This document shows positions 41,345 through 48,075 of a stretch of 48,224 nucleotides of DNA, piece by piece. The DNA is taken from assembly GCA_002347645.1 (NCBI GenBank), contig DDYF01000058.1, positions 27,607 to 75,830 on the forward strand, read 5' to 3'. The notes beneath the pieces were generated by a model. It searched no databases. It was not told the origin of the DNA and saw nothing but the letters and a program-made list of their open reading frames with translations. Position numbers and translations under genes: made by a program. Position 1 is the stretch's first letter. The number at the start of each line of letters is the position of its first letter. The DNA is from Thermoleophilia bacterium UBA2241 (GTDB taxonomy: Bacteria > Actinomycetota > Thermoleophilia > UBA2241).

Positions 41345-43041
41345 CCGTAGCCCTGCAAGATGTACTGGGCCGGCTCGAGGGCGTCGTGAAGTGCGGCGAG
41401 GGCTACTCCGCCCGCTGCCCCGTCCCGGCCCACGACGACCGCCGCCAGAGCCTGAGCCTCGCGCATGGCGAGAAGGGCATCGTCCTTCACTGCCACGCCG
41501 GCTGCCCGACCGAGAGGGTGTGCGGCGCTATCGGGCTGAGCCTCGCCGACCTCTTCGAGACGAACGGCAACGGCCACCGGGAAGTCGTGGCCACCTACCC
41601 CTACACCGACGAGAACGGCGAGCTGCTGTTCGAGGTGGTGCGCTTCGGCCCGGACAAGGACTTCCGCCAGCGCCGGCCGGATGGCACCTGGGGTATCAAG
41701 GGCATCCGCCGGGTGCCCTATCGGCTGCCGCAGGTGCTGGAAGCGGTGAAGTCCGGCCGACCCGTCTACGTGGTCGAAGGCGAGAAGGACGTCGAAGCCA
41801 TCGAGGGAGTCGGCGGGGTCGCGACCTGTAACCCCGGCGGGGTCGGCATGGGCTGGCGCGACGAGTACAGCGAGCACTTCCGCGGAGCCGACGTTACCAT
41901 CGTCGCCGACGATGATGAGCCGGGCCGGAAGCACGCCGCCGCTGTACATGCCGCCCTGCTGCCTGTAGCGGCCTCTGTTCGCGTCGTTCTCCCTGCTCAG
42001 GGTAATGACACCAGCGACCACCTCAGGGCCGGAAAGCGGCTGCAGGACTTCCGGCCCATAGAGGTCGAGGAGACGCGGCCGCGCGTGTACTCCGGGCTGG
42101 ACCTCGCCGCCATGAAGGTGGACACTCCCCGGCCGGTCTGCGACGGACTGCTCTACGAGGGCTGCTCCACGCTGCTCATCGGCCAGCCGAAGCTGGCCGG
42201 CAAGACGACCCTTTCGCTCGACATCGCCCGCTGCATCATCGCCGGTGAGCCGTGGTGTGGGCGCCAGACGATGCGCTCCCCGGTGCTCTACCTGTCCGAG
42301 CAGTCGCCCCACTCCTTCAACCCGCAGGTGGAGCGGGCCGGGCTGCACGCAGCCGACTTCCACGTCATGTACTACGCCGACTTCATCGGGACCGACTGGC
42401 CGGAGATTGCAGCGTTCGCGACCGAGGCCGCCAACGAGCGCGGCTGTCGCGTCGTGTTCATCGACAACTACGCACTGTGGGTCGGCTTCACGGGCGAACA
42501 GGAGAACCAGAGCGGGCCGGCGATGGAAGCCATGCGCCCCGTCGAGCAGATGAAGGCTGCCGGCATCACGGTCGCCATCCTCACGCACTCGCGCAAAGAG
42601 GGCGGCTCGATTGCTGAGCTGGCGCGCGGCTCCGGGGCGACCATCGGGCTGTACGACGTACTCGCGTCGCTCAAGGGTGACAGCGTGCCGCGTCGCCGTG
42701 TGCTGGACGTGACCGGCCGGCCCTTCGCGGAGACTCCCGAGCCGTTCTACGTGACGTTCACTGACGAGCATCGGTACACGGCCCTGGGCGACCACGCGGA
42801 GGTAAGCGCCAACGACCTGCGCGACCTGATCTGCCTCAGCTTCTGGACTGAGGACGGGCCGATGACTGACGAGCAGATCATCACCTTCTGCAAGGGCGCC
42901 GGCTTCGGTCACAACAAGGTGAGCGAAGCCCTGCGGAGGATGAGCGAAGAGGGTGTTATCGCTCGGCAGCGGGGAGTCATCCCCGGGCGCCGCGGCTTCG
43001 GTTACTGCCGGAAGGGGCGGAGCAATGCGACCGCATGCTGA
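41341..43041 (+). CDS. Primase/TOPRIM fused to RepA-type ATPase and winged helix
   Basis: A 566-residue replication protein. N-terminal CHC2-like zinc finger (ARCPVPAHDDRRQSLSLAHG, VLHCHAGCPTERV), TOPRIM with VYVVEGEKDVEAIEG and VTIVADDDEPG (about 135-210), then a RepA/DnaB-like ATPase: Walker A GQPKLAGKTTLSLDIARC (about 280), Walker B CRVVFIDNYALWVG, and sensor region ITVAILTHSRKEGG. The C-terminal 80 residues form a winged helix (MTDEQIITFCKGAGFGHNKV). It should prime and unwind the element's own DNA, as pri-rep proteins of satellites do. The GTG overlaps the preceding stop. Directly downstream lie inverted repeats that could be its origin. Confidence 0.88.
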   Translation: MTVALQDVLGRLEGVVKCGEGYSARCPVPAHDDRRQSLSLAHGEKGIVLHCHAGCPTERVCGAIGLSLADLFETNGNGHREVVATYPYTDENGELLFEVVRFGPDKDFRQRRPDGTWGIKGIRRVPYRLPQVLEAVKSGRPVYVVEGEKDVEAIEGVGGVATCNPGGVGMGWRDEYSEHFRGADVTIVADDDEPGRKHAAAVHAALLPVAASVRVVLPAQGNDTSDHLRAGKRLQDFRPIEVEETRPRVYSGLDLAAMKVDTPRPVCDGLLYEGCSTLLIGQPKLAGKTTLSLDIARCIIAGEPWCGRQTMRSPVLYLSEQSPHSFNPQVERAGLHAADFHVMYYADFIGTDWPEIAAFATEAANERGCRVVFIDNYALWVGFTGEQENQSGPAMEAMRPVEQMKAAGITVAILTHSRKEGGSIAELARGSGATIGLYDVLASLKGDSVPRRRVLDVTGRPFAETPEPFYVTFTDEHRYTALGDHAEVSANDLRDLICLSFWTEDGPMTDEQIITFCKGAGFGHNKVSEALRRMSEEGVIARQRGVIPGRRGFGYCRKGRSNATAC

Positions 43042-43056
43042 CTCAACCGCCCGCGA

Positions 43057-43172
43057 AACTCAACTGGCCTACGGCCCCCCCTTCGGGGGGGAGGCCGGTC
43101 CAGTTGAGTTGTCGCTCGCTGGGCCTGAACTCAACTGGACTGGCCCCCGTAGGAGCCCGGTCCAGTTGAGTT
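43057..43172. repeat. Two tandem palindromes, ori- or pac-like
   Basis: AACTCAACTGG at 43057 and 43128 (there extended to AACTCAACTGGAC), and the reverse complement (GT)CCAGTTGAGTT at 43098 and 43160. Centres are 42, 30 and 32 bases apart, close to whole helical turns. The first pair encloses a second hairpin, CCCCCCC (43075-43081) with GGGGGGG (43085-43091). It follows the primase-RepA gene and precedes TerS, so it fits a replication origin or a packaging site. The long palindromes could also fold as RNA and end transcription. Confidence 0.7.
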
Positions 43173-43198
43173 GTGAACAAGGAGAGAAGGAGTCGAGA

Positions 43199-43348
43199 GT
43201 GACAAGCACCACCACCAAACGTGCGCCATCGCTCGGAAGCGTGAAGACGGCGCCGAAGAGCGCGTGCAACTGCCGTGAATCAGTCTCGAAAGTTGAGGCT
43301 GATTCGGACGGACCTTGGGATTCTGTATCCCAAGGTCTGAGGCTCTGA
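43199..43348 (+). CDS. Possible small protein
   Basis: A 49-residue Ser/Lys/Thr-rich reading frame starting with GTG after AAGGAGAGAAGGAG. Its end runs through the hairpin at 43311-43337 and stops two bases before the TerS-like ATG. The strong ribosome-binding site supports it; composition and overlap with structured DNA speak against it. Confidence 0.35.
   Translation: MTSTTTKRAPSLGSVKTAPKSACNCRESVSKVEADSDGPWDSVSQGLRL
43311..43337. repeat. 11-bp perfect palindrome sharing the att core
   Basis: GACCTTGGGAT (43311-43321), loop TCTGT, ATCCCAAGGTC (43327-43337). The right arm is identical to 36533-36543 in attL and 46034-46044 in attR. It ends 12 bases before the TerS-like start. Confidence 0.7.
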
Positions 43349-43349
43349 C

Positions 43350-43841
43350 ATGCCTCCCCGCTGCACTATCTGCACCCATCCCGAGCGCGACGGTATCGAC
43401 GCGGAGCTCGCGGCCGGCGCGACATACATGGGCGTCGCACGGACGTACGAGGTCGGCCCGGAGTCGGTCCGCCGCCACGCCATGAACCACCTCTCGCCGG
43501 CCCTCGCCGCTGTACGCGCGGCCCACGAGGAGAAGGAGGCGGCCGACCTCGTCACCCGCATCGAGGGACTGATCGCCCGGGCGGAAGTCATGTTCGGCGC
43601 CGCCGCGAAGGACGGCCAGTCCAAGCAGGCGCTCGACGTCCTCAAGGAACTGCGCCAACTGCTGGAGCTGTGGGGCAAGGCCACCGGCCAGCTCGACGAC
43701 CGGCCCACCGTCACAGTCAACCTCATGGCCTCCCCGGAGTGGCTGGCCATCCGCGATGCAATCCTCGGTGTCCTCTGCGCCTACCCCGAGGCACGAACCG
43801 CCGTCACCGGCCGACTCCTCCAGTTGGAGGCGGGGTCGTGA
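43350..43841 (+). CDS. Terminase small subunit-like protein
   Basis: A 163-residue protein. The N-terminus has a Cys-rich start (PPRCTICTHPERDGID) and a helix-turn-helix-like segment (ATYMGVARTYEVGPESVRRH), followed by long helices (LVTRIEGLIARAEVMFGAAA) and a variable tail (VTVNLMASPEWLAIRDAIL). This layout, and its place before the terminase ATPase gene, fit a small terminase subunit that recognises the packaging site. The assignment rests on context and fold impression, not on a proven motif. Confidence 0.65.
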   Translation: MPPRCTICTHPERDGIDAELAAGATYMGVARTYEVGPESVRRHAMNHLSPALAAVRAAHEEKEAADLVTRIEGLIARAEVMFGAAAKDGQSKQALDVLKELRQLLELWGKATGQLDDRPTVTVNLMASPEWLAIRDAILGVLCAYPEARTAVTGRLLQLEAGS

Positions 43842-43855
43842 GGCGGCGGAGTAGG

Positions 43856-44350
43856 TCAGAAGGGGAACGGCTCTCCGGAGGGTATGGCGTAGTCCTTGCT
43901 GACGTTCGTCATCTTGACAGCCCGCGTGTACATCCCGGCCTCGAACTCGTTGGCGAAGGTCATCTGACCCGTCTTTGGGAAGTAGACGAGTTTGACCCCC
44001 ACTTCACCCGTCTTCAGCGGGACCTGGCCCGTCAGCGTGTTGCCGTTGAGCACGAGCTTGGCCTGGAGATGGGCATCGGGGGCAGCCAACGCCTTGGCCG
44101 AGGTAGCAGCTATCCACGCACCGGTGATGATGCTCGCGTACCCGCTCGGGGTCTTGCGAATGACGATGGGCCAGGCAGCGCCGTTGGGGTCCTTGGCCGC
44201 GCGCCACATGCCCACGAACGGGTCCACCGCTGTGCTTTGCGCAGTGGAGGGCGTGGCGCTTGGCGAGCTGGAGGGCGTCGACTGGCTCTTGGCTGCGCAG
44301 CCGCTCGCCAGCAACACCCCAACCACCAGAACGAGAATGACCCGCCTCAT
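43856..44350 (-). CDS. Lipoprotein cargo gene, antisense to the packaging genes
   Basis: A 164-residue exported lipoprotein: signal peptide RRVILVLVVGVLLASGC with the lipobox LLASGC, then a Ser/Thr/Pro-rich linker (about 24-42) and a beta-rich domain (VGMWRAAKDPNGAAWPIVIR, KLVLNGNTLTGQVPL). ATG at 44350 follows GGGAGGGG. It is inserted on the opposite strand between TerS-like and TerL, as lysogeny-expressed extra genes (morons) often are. Surface location could suit exclusion of other phages; that is inference. Confidence 0.8.
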   Translation of the reverse strand: MRRVILVLVVGVLLASGCAAKSQSTPSSSPSATPSTAQSTAVDPFVGMWRAAKDPNGAAWPIVIRKTPSGYASIITGAWIAATSAKALAAPDAHLQAKLVLNGNTLTGQVPLKTGEVGVKLVYFPKTGQMTFANEFEAGMYTRAVKMTNVSKDYAIPSGEPFPF

Positions 44351-44394
44351 GTGCCCCTCCCAAGTTCGCTGGCGGTCATCCTATCCAAGCAGCC

Positions 44395-45147
44395 ATGAGC
44401 CGCCTAGCCACCGACCTCGCCCGGGCGCTGGACCCCACGGTCCTGTCACGCGCGGCAGGCATAGAGCCCGACTCCTGGCAGTCCGAGGTGCTGCGGACCG
44501 ACCATCCCCGCGTGCTGCTCAACTGCTCCCGCCAGTCCGGCAAGTCCACGACCACGGCCACGAAGGCGGTCCACGTCGCGGTGTACGAGCCCGGGTCGCT
44601 GACCCTGCTCATGAGCCCGTCCCAGCGTCAGTCCTCGGAGCTGTTTCGCAAGGTGCTTGCGGTCTACAAGAGCCTTGGGCGGCCAGTACCCGCCGAGGGT
44701 GAGAACGCGCTCTCTCTGACGCTTGAGAACGGCTCTCGGGTCATATCCCTGCCCGGCTCCGAGGGCACCGTGCGCAGCTTCTCCGCCGTGCGCCTGCTCA
44801 TCATCGACGAGGCGGCACGGGTTCCCGACGAGACCTACTCGGCGGTGCGCCCGATGCTCGCCGTCAGCGGGGGGCAGCTCATCGCGCTGTCTACGCCGTG
44901 GGGCTGTCGTGGCTGGTGGTACGAGGCCTGGGAGAACGGCGGCAACGCGTGGCAGCGGTACCGCGTCCCGGCCACGGACTGCCCGCGTATCAGCCCGGCC
45001 TTCCTCGAAGATGAAAGGCGCTCCCTGGGCCCATGGTTCTACGAGCAGGAGTACGAGTGCCAGTTCCGCGCGGCCGGCGGCCAGCTCTTCAGCGAGGACA
45101 TGATTGCCGGCCTGTTCAGCCCCGACGTTGACCCCCTCTTCACCTGA
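44395..45147 (+). CDS. Terminase large subunit, ATPase part
   Basis: A 250-residue packaging ATPase. Walker A-like LLNCSRQSGKSTTTATKA (about residue 42), Walker B RLLIIDEAARVPDETYSA (about 138-144), coupling motif ALSTPWGCRGWWYEAWE, and the family end EYECQFRAAGGQLFSED. It stops right where the nuclease domain would begin; that domain is encoded by the next gene after 14 bases with its own ribosome-binding site. ATG at 44395; no strong Shine-Dalgarno. Confidence 0.9.
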   Translation: MSRLATDLARALDPTVLSRAAGIEPDSWQSEVLRTDHPRVLLNCSRQSGKSTTTATKAVHVAVYEPGSLTLLMSPSQRQSSELFRKVLAVYKSLGRPVPAEGENALSLTLENGSRVISLPGSEGTVRSFSAVRLLIIDEAARVPDETYSAVRPMLAVSGGQLIALSTPWGCRGWWYEAWENGGNAWQRYRVPATDCPRISPAFLEDERRSLGPWFYEQEYECQFRAAGGQLFSEDMIAGLFSPDVDPLFT

Positions 45148-45161
45148 AAGGACACCGCCCC

Positions 45162-45830
45162 ATGGCGAACTACACCCTCGGCCTCGACCTCGGCAAGGAG
45201 CGCGACCCTTCGGCGCTCGTCATCGCCGAGCGCATCCACATCACCCGGCCGGCTCCGCTGCGCGAGAGCTCCGGCAAGGGCTACGACGTGCTGGACGCCT
45301 ATCAGGTCCGGTACATCGTGCGCTTCGAGCTGGGCACTCCGTATGACGCCGTGGTCGACGAGGTGGCTCGGCTCATGACCACGGTACAGCTCAAGGGCGA
45401 ATCGCTGCTCGTCTTCGACCGGACCGGCGTCGGCGGCGCCGTCGCTGATCTGTTCAAGTCGGCCTACACGCGCGGAGACCTCGGCCCCTGCCAGTGGCCG
45501 CTCGGCGTGACGCTCACGGCCGGCTTCGGGCGCTCTGCGGCAGAGGCCGGCTACTACCAGACGACGGCCCACAAGGGCGACGTCATCCAGCGGCTGTACA
45601 TGCTGCTGGAGCGTGGCCTCGTGAAAATTCCGCTGGGCCTACCGGTGGCCGACCAGCTCACCAAGGAGGTCCGCGCCTTCCGGCTCAAGCAGTCCACGGC
45701 GACCGGCAATCTGTCGTTCGAGGCGGAGCGCGAGGCCGACCACGACGACCTAGTGATTGCCCTCGCCCTCGCGGTCTGGTTCCCGCATCCGTGGGGCGAG
45801 CCCCGCGTCATCCACGAGCCGGCTGCCTGA
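45162..45830 (+). CDS. Terminase large subunit, nuclease part
   Basis: A 222-residue RNase H-fold protein matching the C-terminal half of terminase large subunits: first acidic residue in YTLGLDLGKERDPSALVIAE, second in VFDRTGVGGAVADLF, and the final HDDLVIALALAVWF. ATG is preceded by GAAAGGAC. The reading frame differs from that of the ATPase gene, so the two are a natural split or an old frameshift that gained a start. Confidence 0.88.
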   Translation: MANYTLGLDLGKERDPSALVIAERIHITRPAPLRESSGKGYDVLDAYQVRYIVRFELGTPYDAVVDEVARLMTTVQLKGESLLVFDRTGVGGAVADLFKSAYTRGDLGPCQWPLGVTLTAGFGRSAAEAGYYQTTAHKGDVIQRLYMLLERGLVKIPLGLPVADQLTKEVRAFRLKQSTATGNLSFEAEREADHDDLVIALALAVWFPHPWGEPRVIHEPAA

Positions 45831-45935
45831 CCAACCCTCCGGCGTCGCCATCGCCGGTACAGCCGGGGCGGTGCGTTCCTTGTCCGCACCGCTCCGGCAC
45901 TTTCACGGCAAGTCCTCGCGAACCCGGTTGGGGCC

Positions 45936-46019
45936 GGTTACGAGGGGTTACGAGTGCCGGAGCTGATAGGCTTGAAACGAGCCTGAGGGGTTAGGAGCGG
46001 TTGGTTCGGGTTACGAGTG
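45936..46019 (+). repeat. Repeats of GGTTACGAG near attR, possible integrase arm sites
   Basis: GGTTACGAG at 45936-45944, 45946-45954 and 46009-46017, and GGTTAGGAG at 45989-45997. All in the same orientation, within 100 bases of attR. The stretch 45831-46027 holds no other gene. Confidence 0.5.
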
Positions 46020-46027
46020 GGGTGGCC

Positions 46028-46073
46028 CTTTTAATCCCAAGGTCGTTGGTTCGAATCCAACGCGGCCCACCAC
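46028..46073 (+). repeat. attR (tRNA-Lys 3' fragment)
   Basis: Copy of the tRNA-Lys from the anticodon loop to past the CCA, with AT for TC at 46055-46056. It lacks the 5' half, so it is not a gene. It marks the right end of the element and probably keeps the original chromosomal 3' end. Confidence 0.9.
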
Positions 46074-46103
46074 GCTCCCCGCGCCCGCTCTGGCCGCGGC
46101 CGT

Positions 46104-46787
46104 TCAGTCGCCGCACATCTCGCGCCACACCGCCTCGTCGAAGGGCGCCGTGCGCCGTGGGCACCCCTCGCGGTGGCAGACCTGGCAGCTCGCGAACTCG
46201 GCCTCCGCGGGGAAGACGATGCCCGACACCGACATCGTCGGCACCATGAGCATCGAGTCGGTCAGCCTGACGCCGATCGAGCCCTCGACGTCGCCGAGGG
46301 CCGCGAACAGCTCCCTCTGCTGCTCGATCGGCCACAGGTCCGCGTCGCCCGAGCCGGGGTCCATGGTCGCCCACTTCGTCATGCGGTAGCGGGTGGCGAG
46401 GTGCTCGTAGAGGTAGTCCGTGGCGGCGTCGAGGAGCGCCTCCTTCATCGTCCAGAGCCAGAAGGCCTGCACGGCGTCGCCGTCCGGGACGGCGATGGCG
46501 TCCGCCTCCGTGCCGCACGTGGCCACGTAGGGGAAGACCCGTTCGACCGGGTCGAGGTTCCTCCTCAGGGCGCGGCTCGTCAGCCTGACGCCGTTCAGCA
46601 CCACGGAATCGTCCGCCCTCTGCTCGATGAAGGCGACGTCGTAGACCGCCTTCGGCCTGCCGACCTCCGTGACCGTGGCGAGCAGCTCGGCGAACGCCCC
46701 GGCGCTGTCGGTCCCCGGCCGGATGCGCAGCTGCCGCGCGAGCAGCTCCGCGTCGAGTGAGAACGGGATGTCGCGCAGTTCGATCAT
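46104..46787 (-). CDS. MetH activation domain-like protein
   Basis: A 227-residue protein related to the S-adenosylmethionine-binding activation domain of B12-dependent methionine synthase: FPYVATCGTEADAIAVPDG, YLYEHLATRYRMTKWATMDP, and MLMVPTMSVSGIVFPAEAEF with the conserved SVSG. It ends with a possible metal site (CQVCHREGCPRR). As a stand-alone protein it could help reductive reactivation of a corrinoid protein, and so fit the MttB-family protein elsewhere in the window. ATG at 46787 follows TGAGGAG. Confidence 0.85.
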   Translation of the reverse strand: MIELRDIPFSLDAELLARQLRIRPGTDSAGAFAELLATVTEVGRPKAVYDVAFIEQRADDSVVLNGVRLTSRALRRNLDPVERVFPYVATCGTEADAIAVPDGDAVQAFWLWTMKEALLDAATDYLYEHLATRYRMTKWATMDPGSGDADLWPIEQQRELFAALGDVEGSIGVRLTDSMLMVPTMSVSGIVFPAEAEFASCQVCHREGCPRRTAPFDEAVWREMCGD

Positions 46788-46808
46788 GCGTGGCTCCTCA
46801 TGTGCGGT

Positions 46809-47357
46809 TCAGGCCCTGTCCGACAACCTCTGCACCTTGTCGATGAGGCTGGTGTCGACCGACTCGCGCCCCGCCCAGTCCTTCAGGGCTTTCCAGTCGA
46901 TCTGCTGCCGACGGGCGACCATGACTGCCTGGTCCATCGCCTGCCTGTCGTTCCAATGAACGTACGCTGCCAACCTGTCCATGACGCTGTGCGTGGGGGT
47001 GATCACTCTCAACGGACCGAAGGCGGTCTGAAGCACAGGCACGTCGCCATCGCGCACCACCGTCTCACCGAACGCAAGTGGACCCGGCGGGAACTCTATG
47101 TAGTAGTCTGTCTCGGGATGCTCAAACGCGCGGGCTCCTTGGACGCGCTGATAGCCGAGTCCGTCAAGAGCCTTCGCAATCGCTTCGTTCCTCGCGTTCG
47201 TGATGAAGTCGAGGTCGAAGCTCTGGTACTCGTTGTGGCTGTAGATCGAGACGGCCCCACCGCCCGAGAGCGTCGCCGGTACTCCCGCATCCTCGAGTGC
47301 CTGGCTAACACGAGCCGCGATCTCCTCGGCAGAGCTCCGTCGACTGATGTCGTTCAT
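46809..47357 (-). CDS. Nucleotidyltransferase-fold protein, possible toxin
   Basis: A 182-residue protein with an NTase signature: LSGGGAVSIYSHNEYQSFDL followed by DLDFI (about residues 31-53), then the helical end TPTHSVMDRLAAYVHWNDRQ. It resembles AbiEii-type and related NTases that act as toxins or modify RNA or antitoxins. It is four bases downstream of a winged-helix gene on the same strand. The neighbouring pair and operator suggest a toxin-antitoxin unit, unproven. Confidence 0.75.
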   Translation of the reverse strand: MNDISRRSSAEEIAARVSQALEDAGVPATLSGGGAVSIYSHNEYQSFDLDFITNARNEAIAKALDGLGYQRVQGARAFEHPETDYYIEFPPGPLAFGETVVRDGDVPVLQTAFGPLRVITPTHSVMDRLAAYVHWNDRQAMDQAVMVARRQQIDWKALKDWAGRESVDTSLIDKVQRLSDRA

Positions 47358-47361
47358 CCGG

Positions 47362-47700
47362 CTATGCCTGCTTTCTCGTCCGACGTGGACGCTGCCGCTG
47401 CCGATAGTAGGCCCTTACCTCCTCGTCCGGGACGAGTTCAAGCTCCGCCTCGAGGAAGTCACGAAGGTTCCGTACACTGGGGCTGCGCGTGTTGAACTCG
47501 AACAGTCTCGTCCTCCCGACCATTCGGCTCACCAAGACGCCTTCTCGTTCCAGCCGCCGCAGTTGCCGCTGGATGGGGCTGACGGAGACAGAGTAGGTGC
47601 GAGCGATGCGCAGCGCGTGGCCCGACCCGTAGGCTTCCAGGAAGAGCAGGACTTGCGCGGCCGACCGGCTGCCGAAGATAGCCTCGACTATTGGCGTCAC
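47362..47700 (-). CDS. Winged-helix (ArsR/MarR-type) regulator, possible antitoxin
   Basis: A 112-residue winged helix protein: IFGSRSAAQVLLFLEAYGSG, ARTYSVSVSPIQRQLRRLER, VGRTRLFEFNTRSPSVR (wing). GTG 47700 is preceded by AGGAGG. It probably represses its own operon through the palindromic elements at 47730-47771 and controls the NTase gene four bases downstream. Confidence 0.8.
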   Translation of the reverse strand: MTPIVEAIFGSRSAAQVLLFLEAYGSGHALRIARTYSVSVSPIQRQLRRLEREGVLVSRMVGRTRLFEFNTRSPSVRNLRDFLEAELELVPDEEVRAYYRQRQRPRRTRKQA

Positions 47701-47729
47701 CTTCAGTCCTCCTGTCTCGGCTGCGTTCC

Positions 47730-47771
47730 ATTACCTCGTTTAGAGGCAATATTAGCTCATAACGAGGCAAT
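47730..47771. promoter_or_regulatory. Palindromic operator of the winged-helix/NTase pair
   Basis: ATTACCTCGTT (47730), GAGGCAAT (47743-47750) and AACGAGGCAAT (47761-47771) are three related half-sites (ATT-G/A-CCTC and its reverse). AT-rich for this DNA, with a minus-strand TAATAT in the middle. From here to the transposase start (47772-48075) only the broken ORF below is seen. Confidence 0.6.
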
Positions 47772-47831
47772 GTGCCACTGTCGGGTGCTCAGGAGTGGCG
47801 TGACAGGGTTCCGCGCGACCGAGGAGGCACG

Positions 47832-47985
47832 ATGACCACTCGTTTCGGAGCCGTTTGCCTGCAGCTCGGCCCGCGCCGCCGCCGCCGCTACGAGGCAGGA
47901 GGTCAAGGAGCACCTCGACTACTTCTGCCAGATGGTCGACTGGGCCGTGCACGAGTACGCCCCGCAGCCGCCGCTAGATGATTGA
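47832..47985 (+). pseudogene. Broken small ORF before the IS
   Basis: ATG at 47832 after GAGGAGG opens MTTRFGAVCLQLGPRRRRRY, which turns into low-complexity sequence. One frame over, VKEHLDYFCQMVDWAVHEYA followed by PQPPLDD ends at 47985 and looks genuinely coding. A one-base shift in the CGCC run near 47875 would join them. Product unknown. Confidence 0.35.
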
Positions 47986-48075
47986 TTCCACGAGATTGAG
48001 CCTGTCCAAGGAAAGCAAAGCAGAGAGGCCGAAGCCGACGGTGCCAAATACACCGTCGTCTGCCCGGAGGCCACG

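Larger units (their letters stand above)
36527..46073. mobile_element. Integrated satellite-like element in tRNA-Lys
   Basis: Bounded by the attL and attR copies of the tRNA 3' part. It contains a tyrosine integrase, HTH regulators, a primase-RepA protein, origin-like repeats, TerS-like and split TerL genes, an antisense lipoprotein gene and a left-end cargo pair. No portal, capsid, tail, lysis or conjugation gene was found in any frame. Size, order and gene set resemble phage satellites (PICI/PICMI). It could also be a prophage remnant, but the gapless gene packing and intact ends speak against decay. Confidence 0.85.

Noticed and set aside
43057..43110. Simple transcription terminator after the primase gene
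   Set aside because: Not excluded as a side function, but four phased half-sites with repeated arms exceed what a terminator needs, and no T-run follows.
46028..46073. Second tRNA-Lys gene
   Set aside because: Only the 3' half from the anticodon loop is present, without acceptor 5' strand or D arm. It is the attR repeat.
36527..46073. Integrative conjugative element
   Set aside because: No relaxase, coupling protein or FtsK-type transfer ATPase is present; TerL motifs and the nuclease part point to packaging.
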